Below the pieces are notes generated by a model. It made no database searches, was not told where the DNA came from, and saw nothing but the letters and a program-made list of their open reading frames with translations. A DNA stretch of 26,961 bases from Dimorphilus gyrociliatus (Eukaryota > Annelida > Polychaeta > Dinophilidae): assembly GCA_904063045.1 (NCBI GenBank), contig CAJFCJ010000152.1, positions 11,961-38,921 on the forward strand, given 5' to 3'. Within the stretch, counting starts at the first letter, position 1. Every line of letters starts with the position of its first letter. The translations under genes and the position numbers were made by a program. Below, one piece after another: positions 8,598 to 16,951 of the stretch.

Positions 8598-8855
8598 TTA
8601 ACTAAAAAATGCAGTGGTAATAGTTACAAAAAATACATCAGCTCTGAGAAATCTACACGCATCATTCCTTGCAGAAAAACGTCTTCTTTCACAAATAAAA
8701 TCAGAAGCATCATATGCTTTTGTATATTCTTGAAATACACATTGAGAAGTTCCAAAAGTTTTAGATAAGCAGAAATATTTGACGTCTACTGATTTATAAC
8801 GTCTAAACCATAATTTTAATAGAGAAAGCTGCACTTTAGTCAAAGATTTCCTCAT
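8598..8855 (-). CDS. Exon candidate, second part of beta module copy 1
   Basis: The minus-strand frame is open for 85 codons. It contains KVQLSLLKLWFRRYKS, YFCLSKTFGTSQCVFQEYTK and DFICERRRFSARNDACRFLR, four cysteines in all. It follows the segment at 8887-9150 and its first half aligns loosely with 7460-7650. The frame ends at 8598, but the real exon end is not clear. Family unknown. Confidence 0.35.
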   Translation of the reverse strand: MRKSLTKVQLSLLKLWFRRYKSVDVKYFCLSKTFGTSQCVFQEYTKAYDASDFICERRRFSARNDACRFLRADVFFVTITTAFFS

Positions 8856-8886
8856 TATGAATGTTGTTAAATCTATTTTAAAAACT

Positions 8887-9150
8887 CTATAGGTATAATG
8901 GTATAAAAACTACTTTATTCAAACCAGATAATTCAAGGTATGTACAAGTTAAATGAGGACTATTCAAAAAAAATTTTTCAATTTTAATATTAATTTTGTC
9001 ATCATTGTTTTTGTCAAAAAACACTCTAGCACCATATTCTGTATTGTTATCATTGATTGGATAATCTTCCCAAACAAAAAATTCACTTTTTGAGCATAAT
9101 TTTCTTCTAAAAAATTTTGTAGTTTTTTTTTCATTTTTTCTTAAATATAA
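8887..9150 (-). CDS. Exon with beta-type module, copy 1
   Basis: It reads KLCSKSEFFVWEDYP, RVFFDKNNDDKINIKIEKF and LTCTYLELSGLNKVVF, the paralogue of the module at 7661-8006 (conserved L-C-x-K-S-E-F and C-x-x-x-E-L-x-G-L). The frame remains open back to 9357, but the intervening sequence is Lys/Phe-rich and looks like translated intron. The stop at 8887 is preceded by an ATACCTATAG that could be an acceptor for the next exon. Confidence 0.4.
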   Translation of the reverse strand, partial: LYLRKNEKKTTKFFRRKLCSKSEFFVWEDYPINDNNTEYGARVFFDKNNDDKINIKIEKFFLNSPHLTCTYLELSGLNKVVFIPLYL

Positions 9151-9372
9151 CAGAAAATTTCTTGTTGATGATAATTGCTTTGAAAAAATGTAATAGAGAA
9201 AAAAACTAGTTTTGAATTTATGAAGAGAGAAAAGAGCAATTAAAAATTTTTTTTTCCTACATGTTGACTTGGGTTTGAAACATTTTAAATTGACAATTCT
9301 TTTTGCTGAAGTTCTCTGTGTGTAGCTGTTTAAAGTTGTAAAATTTTTGCATAGCACTTAAATATATTCTTA

Positions 9373-9682
9373 CAATTTGCAACATTTTCCTCTGCTATTA
9401 TTTTCTAGCAAAACAGTTGATTTCTTCAAAATATTTTCTGTTGCATTTATAAAAGAATAGAATAAATCATATCCCAAATATTTGCACATTTCATTGCCTA
9501 GGAATTGTTTGATGGTTGGTCGATAGGTTATTTTATAGATCTTGACATTTCCTTTCAATTTTACAGAAGGTATAGCATATATGAAATTTTCACCATCAAA
9601 ACTTGTCTCTCTTATAAATACTTTGCCACTAGTAGTATTAGTACTATTATCAATAAGAGAAGTATGTTTTTCCTTTATAGGC
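9373..9682 (-). CDS. SRCR-like exon
   Basis: A TCTATTAG acceptor lies before about 9682 and a GTAAGA donor after 9373. The product includes GKVFIRETSFDGENFIYAI and GNEMCKYLGYDLFYSFI. The C-K-Y-L-G-Y core with an aromatic strand before it is the SRCR signature (C-R-Q-L-G-Y in the consensus). It is the most upstream SRCR-type exon I can see in this minus-strand series. The start of the exon and the gene are not determined; no signal peptide was recognised. Confidence 0.45.
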
Positions 9683-9925
9683 CTAATAGACTATTAATGA
9701 GAGGCCTCCCCAAAATGGTTGATGTGACAGAAAACATTCATTAAATGACTAACAACTTTCATAGTTCTTTTTAAAACATTACCTTACCATATTTGTTTTA
9801 GTGTAATTTATGACATTTTTTCCTAATCCATAATAATCAACGTTAGAAATTTCACTAATCAAAACCTAATATATATCTCTAAATATAGAAAATGAAAATA
9901 GAACAATATCGCCCATAGTTTCAAA

Positions 9926-10736
9926 ATGGCCACCAACCTAAATGTCACTCAAGAAGACCAATTTAAATGTTTATTTTGCTTGAAATATTTTATAACAAAT
10001 GAGCCTGAAAAACTTCCTTGTGAACATGCATATTGTTTTGAATTTATTCAACAATTTCAAAGGAAAAATCCAATATGCAGACAATATGCGAAAATATCAA
10101 ATGGTGATATTAATGAACTGCAAAAGAATCCAATGGAAAATTGTTCACAAAGCTTGAATGACAACCTTGAAACTTAAAAAGAACTATGATTATATGTTTG
10201 ACAGAAATTTTACTTGTAAGGATCTTGAAAATGTAGTAAACCGATTAAAATCAGAGAAACAAGTAATGGAGTTGAACTTGGAAGATCGTAATTTGAATGA
10301 ATCGCAAAGTATTGATATTGGAAATGCGCTTAAACATTGCTCAAAAATAGAAACGATAAATCTATCTAGGAATAAAAATATGGGAAATGGATTATTGACT
10401 ATTTGTCAAGGACTTCAAATGTCATCAAATACATTGAAGAATTTTGATTCGGTTGGTGTTTTTTAAATGAAAAACAAAGTAGAGCAATCGGAAATTTACT
10501 AAGATGTTGTGACGGAATTGAAAAAATAAACCTCTGTTATAATTTTCAAATGGGAAATGGAATATTACCTATTTGTAAAGGACTTCAAAGGTCAGCAAAT
10601 ACTTTAAAGGAACTAGATTTGGATTCTTGTGATTTTAATGAAGAGCAAGGAATCGAGATTGGAAAATTGATGGAAATTTGTTTTGGTTTAGAAACAATAA
10701 ATCTGTTTGGCAATAGGTTTATGTAAAATGGAATAA
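9926..10736 (+). pseudogene. RING - leucine-rich repeat gene, degenerate
   Basis: The ATG at 9926 opens a RING-type finger: CLFCLKYF, then EKLPCEHAYCFEFIQQ and KNPICRQYAK. Two of eight zinc ligands are lost: the sixth (Cys to Phe in CFEF) and the seventh (Cys to Asn in NPIC). After a stop at 10177 the next frame encodes NLR-type leucine-rich repeats (VMELNLEDRNLNESQSIDIG, HCSKIETINLSRNKNMGNGL). After another stop at 10464-10466, a third frame continues with two further repeats (IEKINLCYNFQMGNGILPIC, LKELDLDSCDFNEEQGIEI) to about 10736. Such RING-LRR proteins are presumably cytosolic ubiquitin ligases or sensors; with two frame changes and lost ligands this copy is probably inactive. A cognate RING lies at 15960-16177 and LRR pieces at 17686-18130. 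Confidence 0.7.
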
Positions 10737-10965
10737 TGAACGTTGTGAAATAGCTCTAATGTGTTTTAAAAGCTAATTAAGTGTGTCAAACTAAATCTTA
10801 CTAAGAGGCATTAACTGTAGGAGAAACCCTATTGATAACAATGAATATTGCTGAAAAAGAGTGTTGAGCGAAAATCTCACCAAATAAATTATCAACATTG
10901 TTCTTCAGTTTCTGGTAAATAGTTTGAAAACTTTTAAAATGCAGCTTTAAAAATTACAAATTACT
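10737..10965. other. Spacer without recognised gene
   Basis: AT-rich sequence with stops in all frames between the RING-LRR pseudogene and a MITE fragment. Faint LRR-like remains may continue for a few codons after 10736 (NGIMNVVK). Confidence 0.4.
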
Positions 10966-10970
10966 TTATC

Positions 10971-11024
10971 CTTCGTTAGGTTAGGGTTAGGGTAAAAATG
11001 AAAAATAGGGGACGTTGACATGGA
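10971..11024. mobile_element. MITE fragment (right end only)
   Basis: It contains GTTAGGTTAGGGTTAGGGTA followed by AATAGGGGACGTTGACATGG, i.e. the right-hand interior and a damaged end of the MITE family seen complete at 5480-5686. The left part is missing and the terminal AAAACG is altered. Confidence 0.6.
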
Positions 11025-11329
11025 CATAAAGAGTTACAGAACATTTTAATGCTAATTTTTTTTGCCAATAAATTTTTTTCTGTTCTATCTAATCTTTCAG
11101 CAAATAAATTGATTTATTCATCAATAGTTCAGCCTAGAAGAGACTTTGTAAACCTCATCTTCTCTCTACATGATTTGACATACCGAAAAACCATAATACT
11201 CTCACCACCAAATTTTACAGTGTGATGCTCCCATTTCTGTCAGTAGTTCTTTTAAAGAGAGACAGAAACAGAGACAAAAAAGATCTAAAACAGACAATTT
11301 GAAATGAGAATATTAACTCTTAAATTCTT

Positions 11330-12130
11330 AATTTAATAATCCTGCTCTGCTCATAGTTTCAAAACTGGATTTTTGTTTAAGTCTTCTCATATCTAGTTTT
11401 TGTTCATCATTTACCATAATAGATATTATTGACTGAGAAAGTGGTCATGTTCCAAATGATACATCAATGTCATATAAACCATCAATTGTAACTTTTCATG
11501 TACTATTTTTAGAACTCCAACCAAAATTTGTATCCAGAACAACTTTATCATAGTTTATCTTTTTGGTTATAGTTGTTATTAAATGATTAGTTTTATAGAC
11601 AAAAAATGCTGGACTTTTTACAGTTGCATTCAATTTAAATCCTGAAATATAGGTTTCAGTATTATCGGAATGTGTGTCTAAATGTCCAGCAAGTAATTTT
11701 AATGAAAATTTTCTCATCTTGACTTAAATAAACAATTTTTCCATTTGATATTTGAGAGGTATAAGAATAGAGATGACCTTGTCAATGGATCTCTCGAAAG
11801 ATATTAAGTTTACCATTTATTGTTAAGCTCATTATACAATGTTTCTTACTAGCATTGTTAGCTCAATTCTATATGGAATGTAAAACGCAATTTTTAAGGT
11901 AGCAGATATATAAAGGCGAATTAGACTTCCAACACTTTGATAGTTTGAACCTTTCCTAATAAAAAAAAAACGTTATTTGTTTCATACATAAAACCAGACC
12001 AAGATGTTTATGAGCCATTTCCACTGACAATATCAGCATCATAATTTAGTGATACATATGTTTGATCAGAAGTGGATAATGAATATAATCCAGATTAATT
12101 TCGTATAGTTTGCTTTATATACTCCTTTAA
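11330..12130 (-). pseudogene. Decayed gene with tandem C1q-like domains
   Basis: Joining minus-strand frames gives parts of three successive C1q/TNF-type jelly-roll domains. First, the end of one: GLYSLSTSDQTYVSLNYDA and SWSGFMYE. Then most of a second: SNYQSVGSLIRL, IVYLSQDEKIFIK, LLAGHLDTHSDNTETYISGF. Then the start of a third: SPAFFVYKTNH, INYDKVVLDTNFGW, KVTIDGLYDIDVSFGT. The conserved C1q pattern (Y-D-x-V-x-x-N, F-x-x-x-x-x-G-L-Y, L-x-x-x-D-x-V, S-G-F) is plain. At least four in-frame stops or frame changes interrupt it, so it looks like a pseudogene. C1q-domain proteins are secreted or surface recognition molecules of invertebrate immunity; the domains continue a theme of extracellular recognition modules in this window. 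Confidence 0.6.
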
Positions 12131-12499
12131 GGGTTTATATTTGACATAACTCAATGTTCACAAAAACAAAAGTAACATTTGAAGACAAAGAAAAGTTGTA
12201 AATATGCTCATGTTTTTATTGTTTTCCTCTTCAAAATTATAGTTGAATAACGAAGTTTGGAGAGTTGCATAAGATGTAACAATTTTTTTCACTGCTAATC
12301 AACGTAGTGTAATACCAACCCAATACAATCTATCAATAGCAAATAAAAGTGATAAATTCATGTGTGCATAACCTTCTAAAAACTCATTTTGTCAATCAAC
12401 TAGAAGATTAGACAGAAAAGGATTTTTGGCAAAAATATTAGCATTGAAATGTTCTATGAATTGGAAGAGTTTAAGAATACAACAGAAAATGCCCTAACT

Positions 12500-12550
12500 G
12501 AGATAGAAAACGGTACCAATCGGAACAGAAATTGGCCCCAACATTTTTCA
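12500..12550. repeat. 3' terminal repeat of the minus-strand MULE copy (double box)
   Basis: Two successive boxes, GATAGAAAACGGTACC and GGAACAGAAATTGGCCCC, correspond to the double box at 24950-25000 and at 14552-14596 (inverted). The sequence after it (AACATTTTTCAAC, then TATATAT) also matches the sequence inside the other ends. Confidence 0.65.
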
Positions 12551-12659
12551 ACATAAAAAATATATATGTAAGAAATAAATTATATTTATGAAAGAATGTT
12601 TATTTGACAAGTTAAATATATTACAAGACTACAACTTAAAAAATTGTCCAATTTAATAA

Positions 12660-12965
12660 CACTGATTGTATCTTATTGAGCTTCTAAGTAAAGTTCAAAA
12701 CACTTTTCTAGAACTTCTGATGAAGTCATCTCATGGCTTTCAAATCTTTGCTAAATTGCTCCAACCTTACCATTTAAATGAATGGGTAAACCTTCAGCAT
12801 CGTTAATAATCCAAGTTCTTTTGGATTTTTCTGTAATTTGCTTGATTCCAATGGAATAAGCATCCTGACAGATCTATACTTTCCCAATTATTTAATTCAG
12901 CTTTCCAAACTGCTTCGAAATCCATAACAATTTTTTTGGTACTTTATATTGTAGCAGTTGATTAA
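12660..12965 (-). pseudogene. MULE transposase core fragment
   Basis: Behind a CTGTTTTTCAG acceptor near 12965 the frames read QLLQYKVPK, then VMDFEAVWKAELNNWESIDL and SGCLFHWNQANYRKIQ. This is the MULE block with the catalytic-type 'DFE' and the C-x-x-H motif. A jump in frame then leads to RTWIIND directly joined to EGLPIHLNGKVG. The roughly 80 residues normally between YRKIQ and RTWI, and the RTNN block, are deleted. The tail (FESHEMTSSEVLEKCFELYL) is intact. A one-base change in an A7 run splits the start. This piece supplies exactly the segment missing from the two plus-strand copies. Confidence 0.7.
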
Positions 12966-12991
12966 TGCACTGAAAAACAGGAAAATGAATA

Positions 12992-13285
12992 TTAAATGCA
13001 TTTCAAAGAAAACTTGAAATTAGCATTACTGTTGTAGTTCTCCTCAGGTATACTTTTAAATGAATCCTCCATAATTATATCATTTTCACTAAAATGTAAT
13101 GTATATTTATCCAGAGGGCTACTCCTACTAATATTATCAACAAGCCTGGACTCTGCATCACAATTCAATGGCCTGAATAGAGTAACCACTTCTTCATGAT
13201 CAACATCCATTATTATATTTTGCACATCTATCTCTTCCTTTGTATCATTTTGTACACATTTAGGCAGTTCGTAGGTACTAAACAC
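12992..13285 (-). pseudogene. N-terminal segment of the MULE-associated protein
   Basis: 97 codons from ATG at 13285. The product is acidic, with EEIDVQNIIMDVDHEEVV, then IIMEDSFKSIPEENYNSNAN before FKFSL. This aligns with the residues before the FLYWCH domain in the 19.8 kb copy (VQDFQEDSFESHTSQRDN, then LHFKILPNG). The FLYWCH domain itself is absent here, as expected of a deletion derivative. Confidence 0.45.
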
Positions 13286-13289
13286 GTAA

Positions 13290-14100
13290 GCTTATAACCA
13301 GGCTCACAAATTCACACAATACACCCAAATTGTTACATTTCATTCATCAATGGAAAGCAATATTGAAAGAGTATTATAGAGTACTCTACACGCCTAAAAC
13401 TACAACATACACTATTTAAACTAACTAGATGTTAACCCAAATTATTATACACATCATATTTAATGAATATTAATTATATCTTCCACTATTCTATTTATAT
13501 TTGGAGTTTTTAGATTATTGTCACTTTTGAACAGTATTGTATGCACAATACTATATTGGATGATTAAGTTTAATACTTTTATGCTACCAGTCCTTTACAC
13601 AGAAACATATTATCTTACACAAACAATTATTATTAATAATTTGTTGTATATTAAAACAGCATCAAGTTGACCTTTTCCTATTTTTGTGTTTTGGAATCAA
13701 TCCAACTGCTATTAATAATTGTTACATCTTAGGCAACTTTCTGACCTACTAAAATAGGGAGCAAAGGTTCTCCAAGATAAAGAAAAAGTAACAAACATGG
13801 AAGTATATTTGAACTTTCCCTTTATCCAAATTGTTACATTTGTTTGTGTGAATATTTTTATCTGTCAACTGTGAACTATTGGAAAAGTATATAAACCCTT
13901 AGAATTTAACAGTAGTCAGTTCAGTTTTCTAACCATCAGCTGGTTCTTCAAACTTGCTTGTTTAGAACTAGAAACTCATTTACTCAAATACATATTCTTT
14001 GAATGAAATACTGGTGTTTGTTGGTTAATTTTTACTGGAATTATATTTATTAAGACTACTTGTGGACGAACTTGAAAGGTTCTATTTGGACCAGTACTTT
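13290..14100. other. Interior of the MULE derivative without recognised coding
   Basis: AT-rich, no domain found. A 16-bp sequence CCAAATTGTTACATTT occurs twice (about 13326 and 13826), a short direct repeat flanking roughly 500 bp. Confidence 0.35.
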
Positions 14101-14113
14101 GGCACATTGGTAA

Positions 14114-14203
14114 ATGATTGGAGAGGACGAATTTGATAGCGACGAGCTAGGACTTCCTACAATTACAATAGAACAAAGTACATATTTAGATATTTATTTT
14201 CAG
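14114..14203 (+). other. Short open segment ending at a MITE
   Basis: ATG at 14114 opens MIGEDEFDSDELGLPTITIE, continuing to the TTTTCAG at which the MITE is inserted. Joined across the MITE (one target copy removed) the frame stays open to a TGA near 14539. The opposite strand is also open here with splice signals, and the region lies inside the MULE derivative, so either strand or neither may be coding. Confidence 0.2.
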
Positions 14204-14408
14204 GGTCGAGACAAAACGTCCCCTGAAGGTAAATTCTAGGGCTAGGTTTGGGGCTTTTTTAGGGTTGGAAAAATTCAATTTCATTGATTTCAGTCTATGT
14301 CAAGGCCAAACTGAAGGTTAGGGACAAAAAAGCAGAAGTTACTCTACCCACTGTTGGGTTAGGGTTATGGTAAAATTTGCAAAATAGAGTACGTTTTGTC
14401 CTGCATCC
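14204..14408. mobile_element. MITE copy 2 (205 bp), nested in the MULE derivative
   Basis: The ends GGTCGAGACAAAACGTCCCC and, inverted, GGATGCAGGACAAAACGTAC are imperfect relatives of the family terminus. An 11-bp direct repeat TTTATTTTCAG flanks it (14193-14203 and 14409-14419), within the 8-11 bp range for MULE elements. The interior shares GGGTTAGGGTTATGGTAAAA near the right end. Its duplication is intact, so it inserted after the host MULE copy. Confidence 0.85.
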
Positions 14409-14419
14409 TTTATTTTCAG

Positions 14420-14590
14420 TTTTGTCTTCTAAAATTTCATCACATCTCTTTGTCAACATATGTTTGTGAACATATTGAACAGAGCCCATCTAGAAAAATA
14501 AAGAACTCAGCTTATCTTACAATCAAATTGAAGTTTACCTGATAAATAGGTCCAAAATTTTGTAGCCATTTTCTGTTGATCCCGTTTTCC
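14420..14590 (-). other. Two-exon open frame starting in the MULE terminus
   Basis: On the minus strand an ATG lies inside the terminal repeat. It opens MENGINRKWLQNFGPIYQ, followed by a GTAAAC donor, a 49-bp intron and a TTTTTCTAG acceptor, then MGSVQYVHKHMLTKRCDEIL running into the MITE insertion point. The splice signals are good and the phase is 0, so it may be the original first exons of the MULE protein. There is no domain evidence. Confidence 0.3.
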
Positions 14591-14596
14591 ATAGCA
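14552..14596. repeat. 5' terminal repeat of the minus-strand MULE copy (double box)
   Basis: On the minus strand it reads ATGGAAAACGGGATCA and then ACAGAAAATGGCTACAAAAT, followed by TTTGG. The inner box matches ACAGAAAACGGCCACAAAAT at 24976-24995 with two changes. Confidence 0.65.
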
Positions 14597-14755
14597 TTGT
14601 TAACGTTTTTAGCCCTACAATTTTTGCTTGTGTTTTTCTTCTTTTAATTATTCCCATTCTTTCCATTTCTTTATATCACACATATAATTTTAAACGGGTT
14701 ATATGCCATTCTATTGCATCTTAGGGAGATAAATTTAAATGTTTATAGATATGTA

Positions 14756-14829
14756 GCTTCCATAGCTCAGTTGGTTAGAGCGTCGTGCTAATAACGCGAA
14801 TGTCCTGGGTTCGACCCCCAGTGGGAGCA
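14756..14829 (+). tRNA. tRNA-Ile-AAT: tRNA-Ile (anticodon AAT)
   Basis: A full cloverleaf can be folded. The acceptor stem is GCTTCCA with TGGGAGC, containing one T-G wobble. The D arm is GCTC...GAGC, the anticodon arm TCGTG-CTAATAA-CGCGA with anticodon AAT, and the T arm CTGGG-TTCGACC-CCCAG, with discriminator A. The internal RNA polymerase III promoter is intact: A box TAGCTCAGTTGG and B box GGTTCGACCCC. There is no intron and no encoded CCA, as normal for eukaryotes. AAT (read as inosine at the wobble position) is the main eukaryotic isoleucine tRNA. It looks functional. Confidence 0.97.
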
Positions 14830-14832
14830 ATG

Positions 14833-14841
14833 TTTTTTTTT
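14833..14841 (+). terminator. RNA polymerase III terminator of the tRNA
   Basis: A run of nine T residues three bases after the discriminator base is a standard Pol III stop. Confidence 0.9.
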
Positions 14842-15260
14842 CTTCCAATTGACAGTATATTGAGTTTAGACCCTTCTTCTTGACACAAAAGGCATAAAAT
14901 ATATTTTTATAAATTGTTTTTTTTTACCCATCTTTCCTTACTTCTATATCCCTTCCAACTGGCTTACTCATTTTGTTTGTAAATATCCTAAGCATAATCC
15001 AACAATTTAGGAAGATCATTCCAATTTTTCACTTCTCAACCCTCAGGAAACAACCAGTTCAAGTAGTTTTCTGCCTACGAATGCTAATGATGAAAAGTAT
15101 AGAGTTTCATCTTATATTATTATCAGATTAATTAATTTTATCTCTGTCACAAGTGTCACACCTGTACTTTCAGACTTGTGAATAAATCTTAAAATCTAAA
15201 ATCTTAAATCAAATTAAATTTTCAAAATTTTTTGCAGTCGATTCGATATTTGGCCATAGA
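14842..15260. other. Spacer without recognised gene
   Basis: AT-rich, with stops in every frame. No repeat, domain or RNA structure was recognised. Confidence 0.5.
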
Positions 15261-15267
15261 ATTCTAA

Positions 15268-15346
15268 GATAGAATATCTGATCTATTCAAATATCAACAC
15301 AAGTTTGAGTAGTTTCATCATCATCAATAATATTTTGTATTGTTTA
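15268..15346 (-). repeat. Partial duplicate of the RING-gene segment
   Basis: About 79 bp resembling 15957-16035 in the same orientation (shared ATATCTGATCTATT, TTTGAGTAGTTTCATC and CATCAATAATATTTT). On the minus strand it reads NIIDDDETTQTCVDI and then a TGA where the other copy has a Pro codon. Similarity stops abruptly on both sides, so only the tail of the RING exon was duplicated or retained. Confidence 0.65.
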
Positions 15347-15349
15347 TCT

Positions 15350-15700
15350 ATATGAGAATTCTTGAGAAATAAAAAGTGTGCACTTTAAAATAATTGATGA
15401 TTCATTAAATCATTTAGCTCAATTAAATGTTGCAATTTATTTTCTTTGTTTTTGTTAGTTATTGTCATCTTTAAAGTGATTAAAGAACTGTACTGGTCAT
15501 TGTCTGCCTACAAACAGAATACTCCAGTTAGAGCCAACTGATGATATGTCAGCCAACTCTACAGAGATTTTTGGTGAAGACCAGCTACAATGTCTTATCC
15601 AAGACTACTGTTTGCTAAGTGTGGTATAGGTGCACCCTCTATACTAAAATATATCACAATTAAAGTCAATAAAATAATTTAAGAGGCAGATACTGATAAT
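15350..15700. other. Spacer with (AT) microsatellite
   Basis: No coding segment was recognised. It ends in an AT run at about 15698-15713. Confidence 0.4.
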
Positions 15701-15720
15701 ATATATATATATAAAGTAAA

Positions 15721-15868
15721 CTACATAAAAAAATGGACACCATAAATTTTGATAGGTATCTGACAGATTAGCAATGCTGATAAGACTGGAAGGATCATGA
15801 GGAAGCTGATGGCTTTACCCAAAACAATTATTTACAAGATAAATCCTGTACATGATTCCCAGCGTTAA
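15721..15868 (+). mobile_element. Tc1/mariner-like 5' remnant
   Basis: It starts with ACATAAAAAAATGGACACCA and TAAATTTTGATAGG, closely similar to the terminal-repeat-like sequence at 18662-18703. About 50 bp further in, a frame reads KTGRIMRKLMALPKTIIYKI, which has the spacing of the first helix-turn-helix of Tc1-type transposases ('I-x-x-x-L-x-L-P-K-x-T-I-Y-x-I'). A stop follows after about 15 codons. No catalytic domain is visible, so it is a short fragment. Confidence 0.4.
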
Positions 15869-15956
15869 GATATATTGTTTAATAATATAATATGTTGTAC
15901 TTGAAGTAAACAGCATAGAAAATATTATTTCAAATTAAAAGAATCAATAATTAAAA

Positions 15957-16177
15957 GATAAAATATCTGATCTATTGGAATATCAACATAACTTTGAGTA
16001 GTTTCATCGTCATCAATAATATTTTTACATTGTTGGCATATAATCTGGTGACTTTCAGTTGCCAATTGCTTTTAAACATTCAAAACAGAATATATGGTAA
16101 CAAGGAAGTATTCTTGGGTCATTATCTAACCAAAAATTTTGAACAATTATGACAAAGTAGTTTTTCTTTGCAGATAA
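15957..16177 (-). pseudogene. RING finger exon, broken frames
   Basis: On the minus strand three frames together give a complete C3HC4 RING. CKEKLLCHNCSKF provides C1-C2, WLDNDPRILPCYHIFCFECL provides C3-H4-C5-C6, and TESHQIICQQCKNIIDDDE provides C7-C8. The central part (NDPRILPCYHIFCFEC) closely matches the RING of the 9926 gene (NEPEKLPCEHAYCFEF), here with all eight ligands. Two frame changes, one near TCAAAATTTTTGG and one at TTGGCAAC, would prevent translation. It ends directly beside MITE copy 3, whose insertion may have removed the start of the gene. Confidence 0.65.
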
Positions 16178-16384
16178 GGATGCGACAGAAAACTTTCACA
16201 AATGACTGCTTTTACCCTAACCGTAACCCAGCCCTTGGCTGTACCTAGCCTTTTCCATTATCCCTAAACCTTAGATGAGATCCTCCTAACTAGAAATCAG
16301 TTGCTATCTTCCTCCTCCTTAGCTCGTTTCAATCCAACACCTGGCCTTGAAAATTCTCATTTGTGTACGTTTTCTGTCAACCCC
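16178..16384. mobile_element. MITE copy 3 (207 bp, inverted relative to copy 1)
   Basis: The termini GGATGCGACAGAAAACTTTC and, inverted, GGGGTTGACAGAAAACGTAC are followed by ACAAATGA on both sides. The interior carries the reverse complement of the family sequence (ACCCTAACCGTAACCCAG, then AACCTTAGATGAGA, CTCCTAAC). Length equals copy 1. I could not find a matching target duplication. Confidence 0.85.
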
Positions 16385-16389
16385 ATCTG

Positions 16390-16920
16390 GAATCATTCCA
16401 ATTTGTCGATGTAGTTTTAAACAATTCTGGAATGGCAGTAACTATTTCATGCTCTTCCGTCTCACTGCATTCGAACGATGTTCTCATAACAAATCCTCAC
16501 CTTACAATGTTTGAATCAGTAATGAAGTTTGTAGTAACAGATTTGACAGATTGTATTAAAAAAGCTCTGTGGAACTGAATTGACTGATGAATTATTGTAT
16601 TGGCTTCTCTAAAAGAATTATCTCCGGTATAACGATGACTCAGCTCAATAGTTTTTTTAAATATAAAGTTCTTATGTCTTCCTCCTCTTCCACAGAAAAT
16701 GTGATTTATCTTCTTGCTCTTAATATTCAAGTTACCGTATTCGCAATGACTTTGGCTTTCAACATTGCAAGACTCAAACTCGAAGAAAAAAGAAGATCTT
16801 CTTGTGAACTGCGTAGGTTATTAAATTTAGCTTGTATAGAGAATTCTGACTGAGCAAATTCTCCATCAGCGATGTATCGAATAACCAACAATCCCTTCGG
16901 CGATATAACTATAGGCTATT
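16390..16920 (-). pseudogene. Unidentified coding-like segments, minus strand
   Basis: Several minus-strand stretches are open and richer in GC than their surroundings: GLLVIRYIADGEFAQSEF then SSQEDLLFSSSLSLAMLKAK (about 16750-16900), KKTIELSHRYTGDNSFREAN (about 16600), and RTSFECSETEEHEIVTAIPE (about 16430). They lie in different frames separated by single stops, as expected of a decayed gene. No family is recognised. The plus strand is open in parts of the same interval (16363-16578, 16587-16853), which makes the strand uncertain. Confidence 0.3.
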
Positions 16921-16951
16921 TTTCTTATTAATGAGAGTACTCAACATACCA

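Larger units (their letters stand above)
12500..14596 (-). mobile_element. FLYWCH-MULE deletion derivative, about 2.1 kb (includes nested MITE)
   Basis: The right end (14552-14596) and left end (12500-12550) carry inverted copies of the double ACAGAAAACGGCC-type box. Between them, on the minus strand, lie an N-terminal segment (12992-13285) and fragments of the MULE transposase (12660-12965). The segment after the stop matches the 3' region of the copy at 26.3 kb closely (shared TCAGAAGTTCTAGAAAAGTG). Exact 9-bp target duplications are not visible, so it is old or rearranged. A MITE (14204-14408) is nested in its 5' region. Confidence 0.6.

Noticed and set aside
13820-14060. Possible gene start before the ATG at 14114
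   Set aside because: No motif, and the region is inside a transposon derivative; kept only as a low-confidence open segment.
14756-14829. tRNA-derived SINE
   Set aside because: The cloverleaf, internal promoter and T-run terminator are all intact, with no A-rich tail or second copy in the window; it is a tRNA gene.
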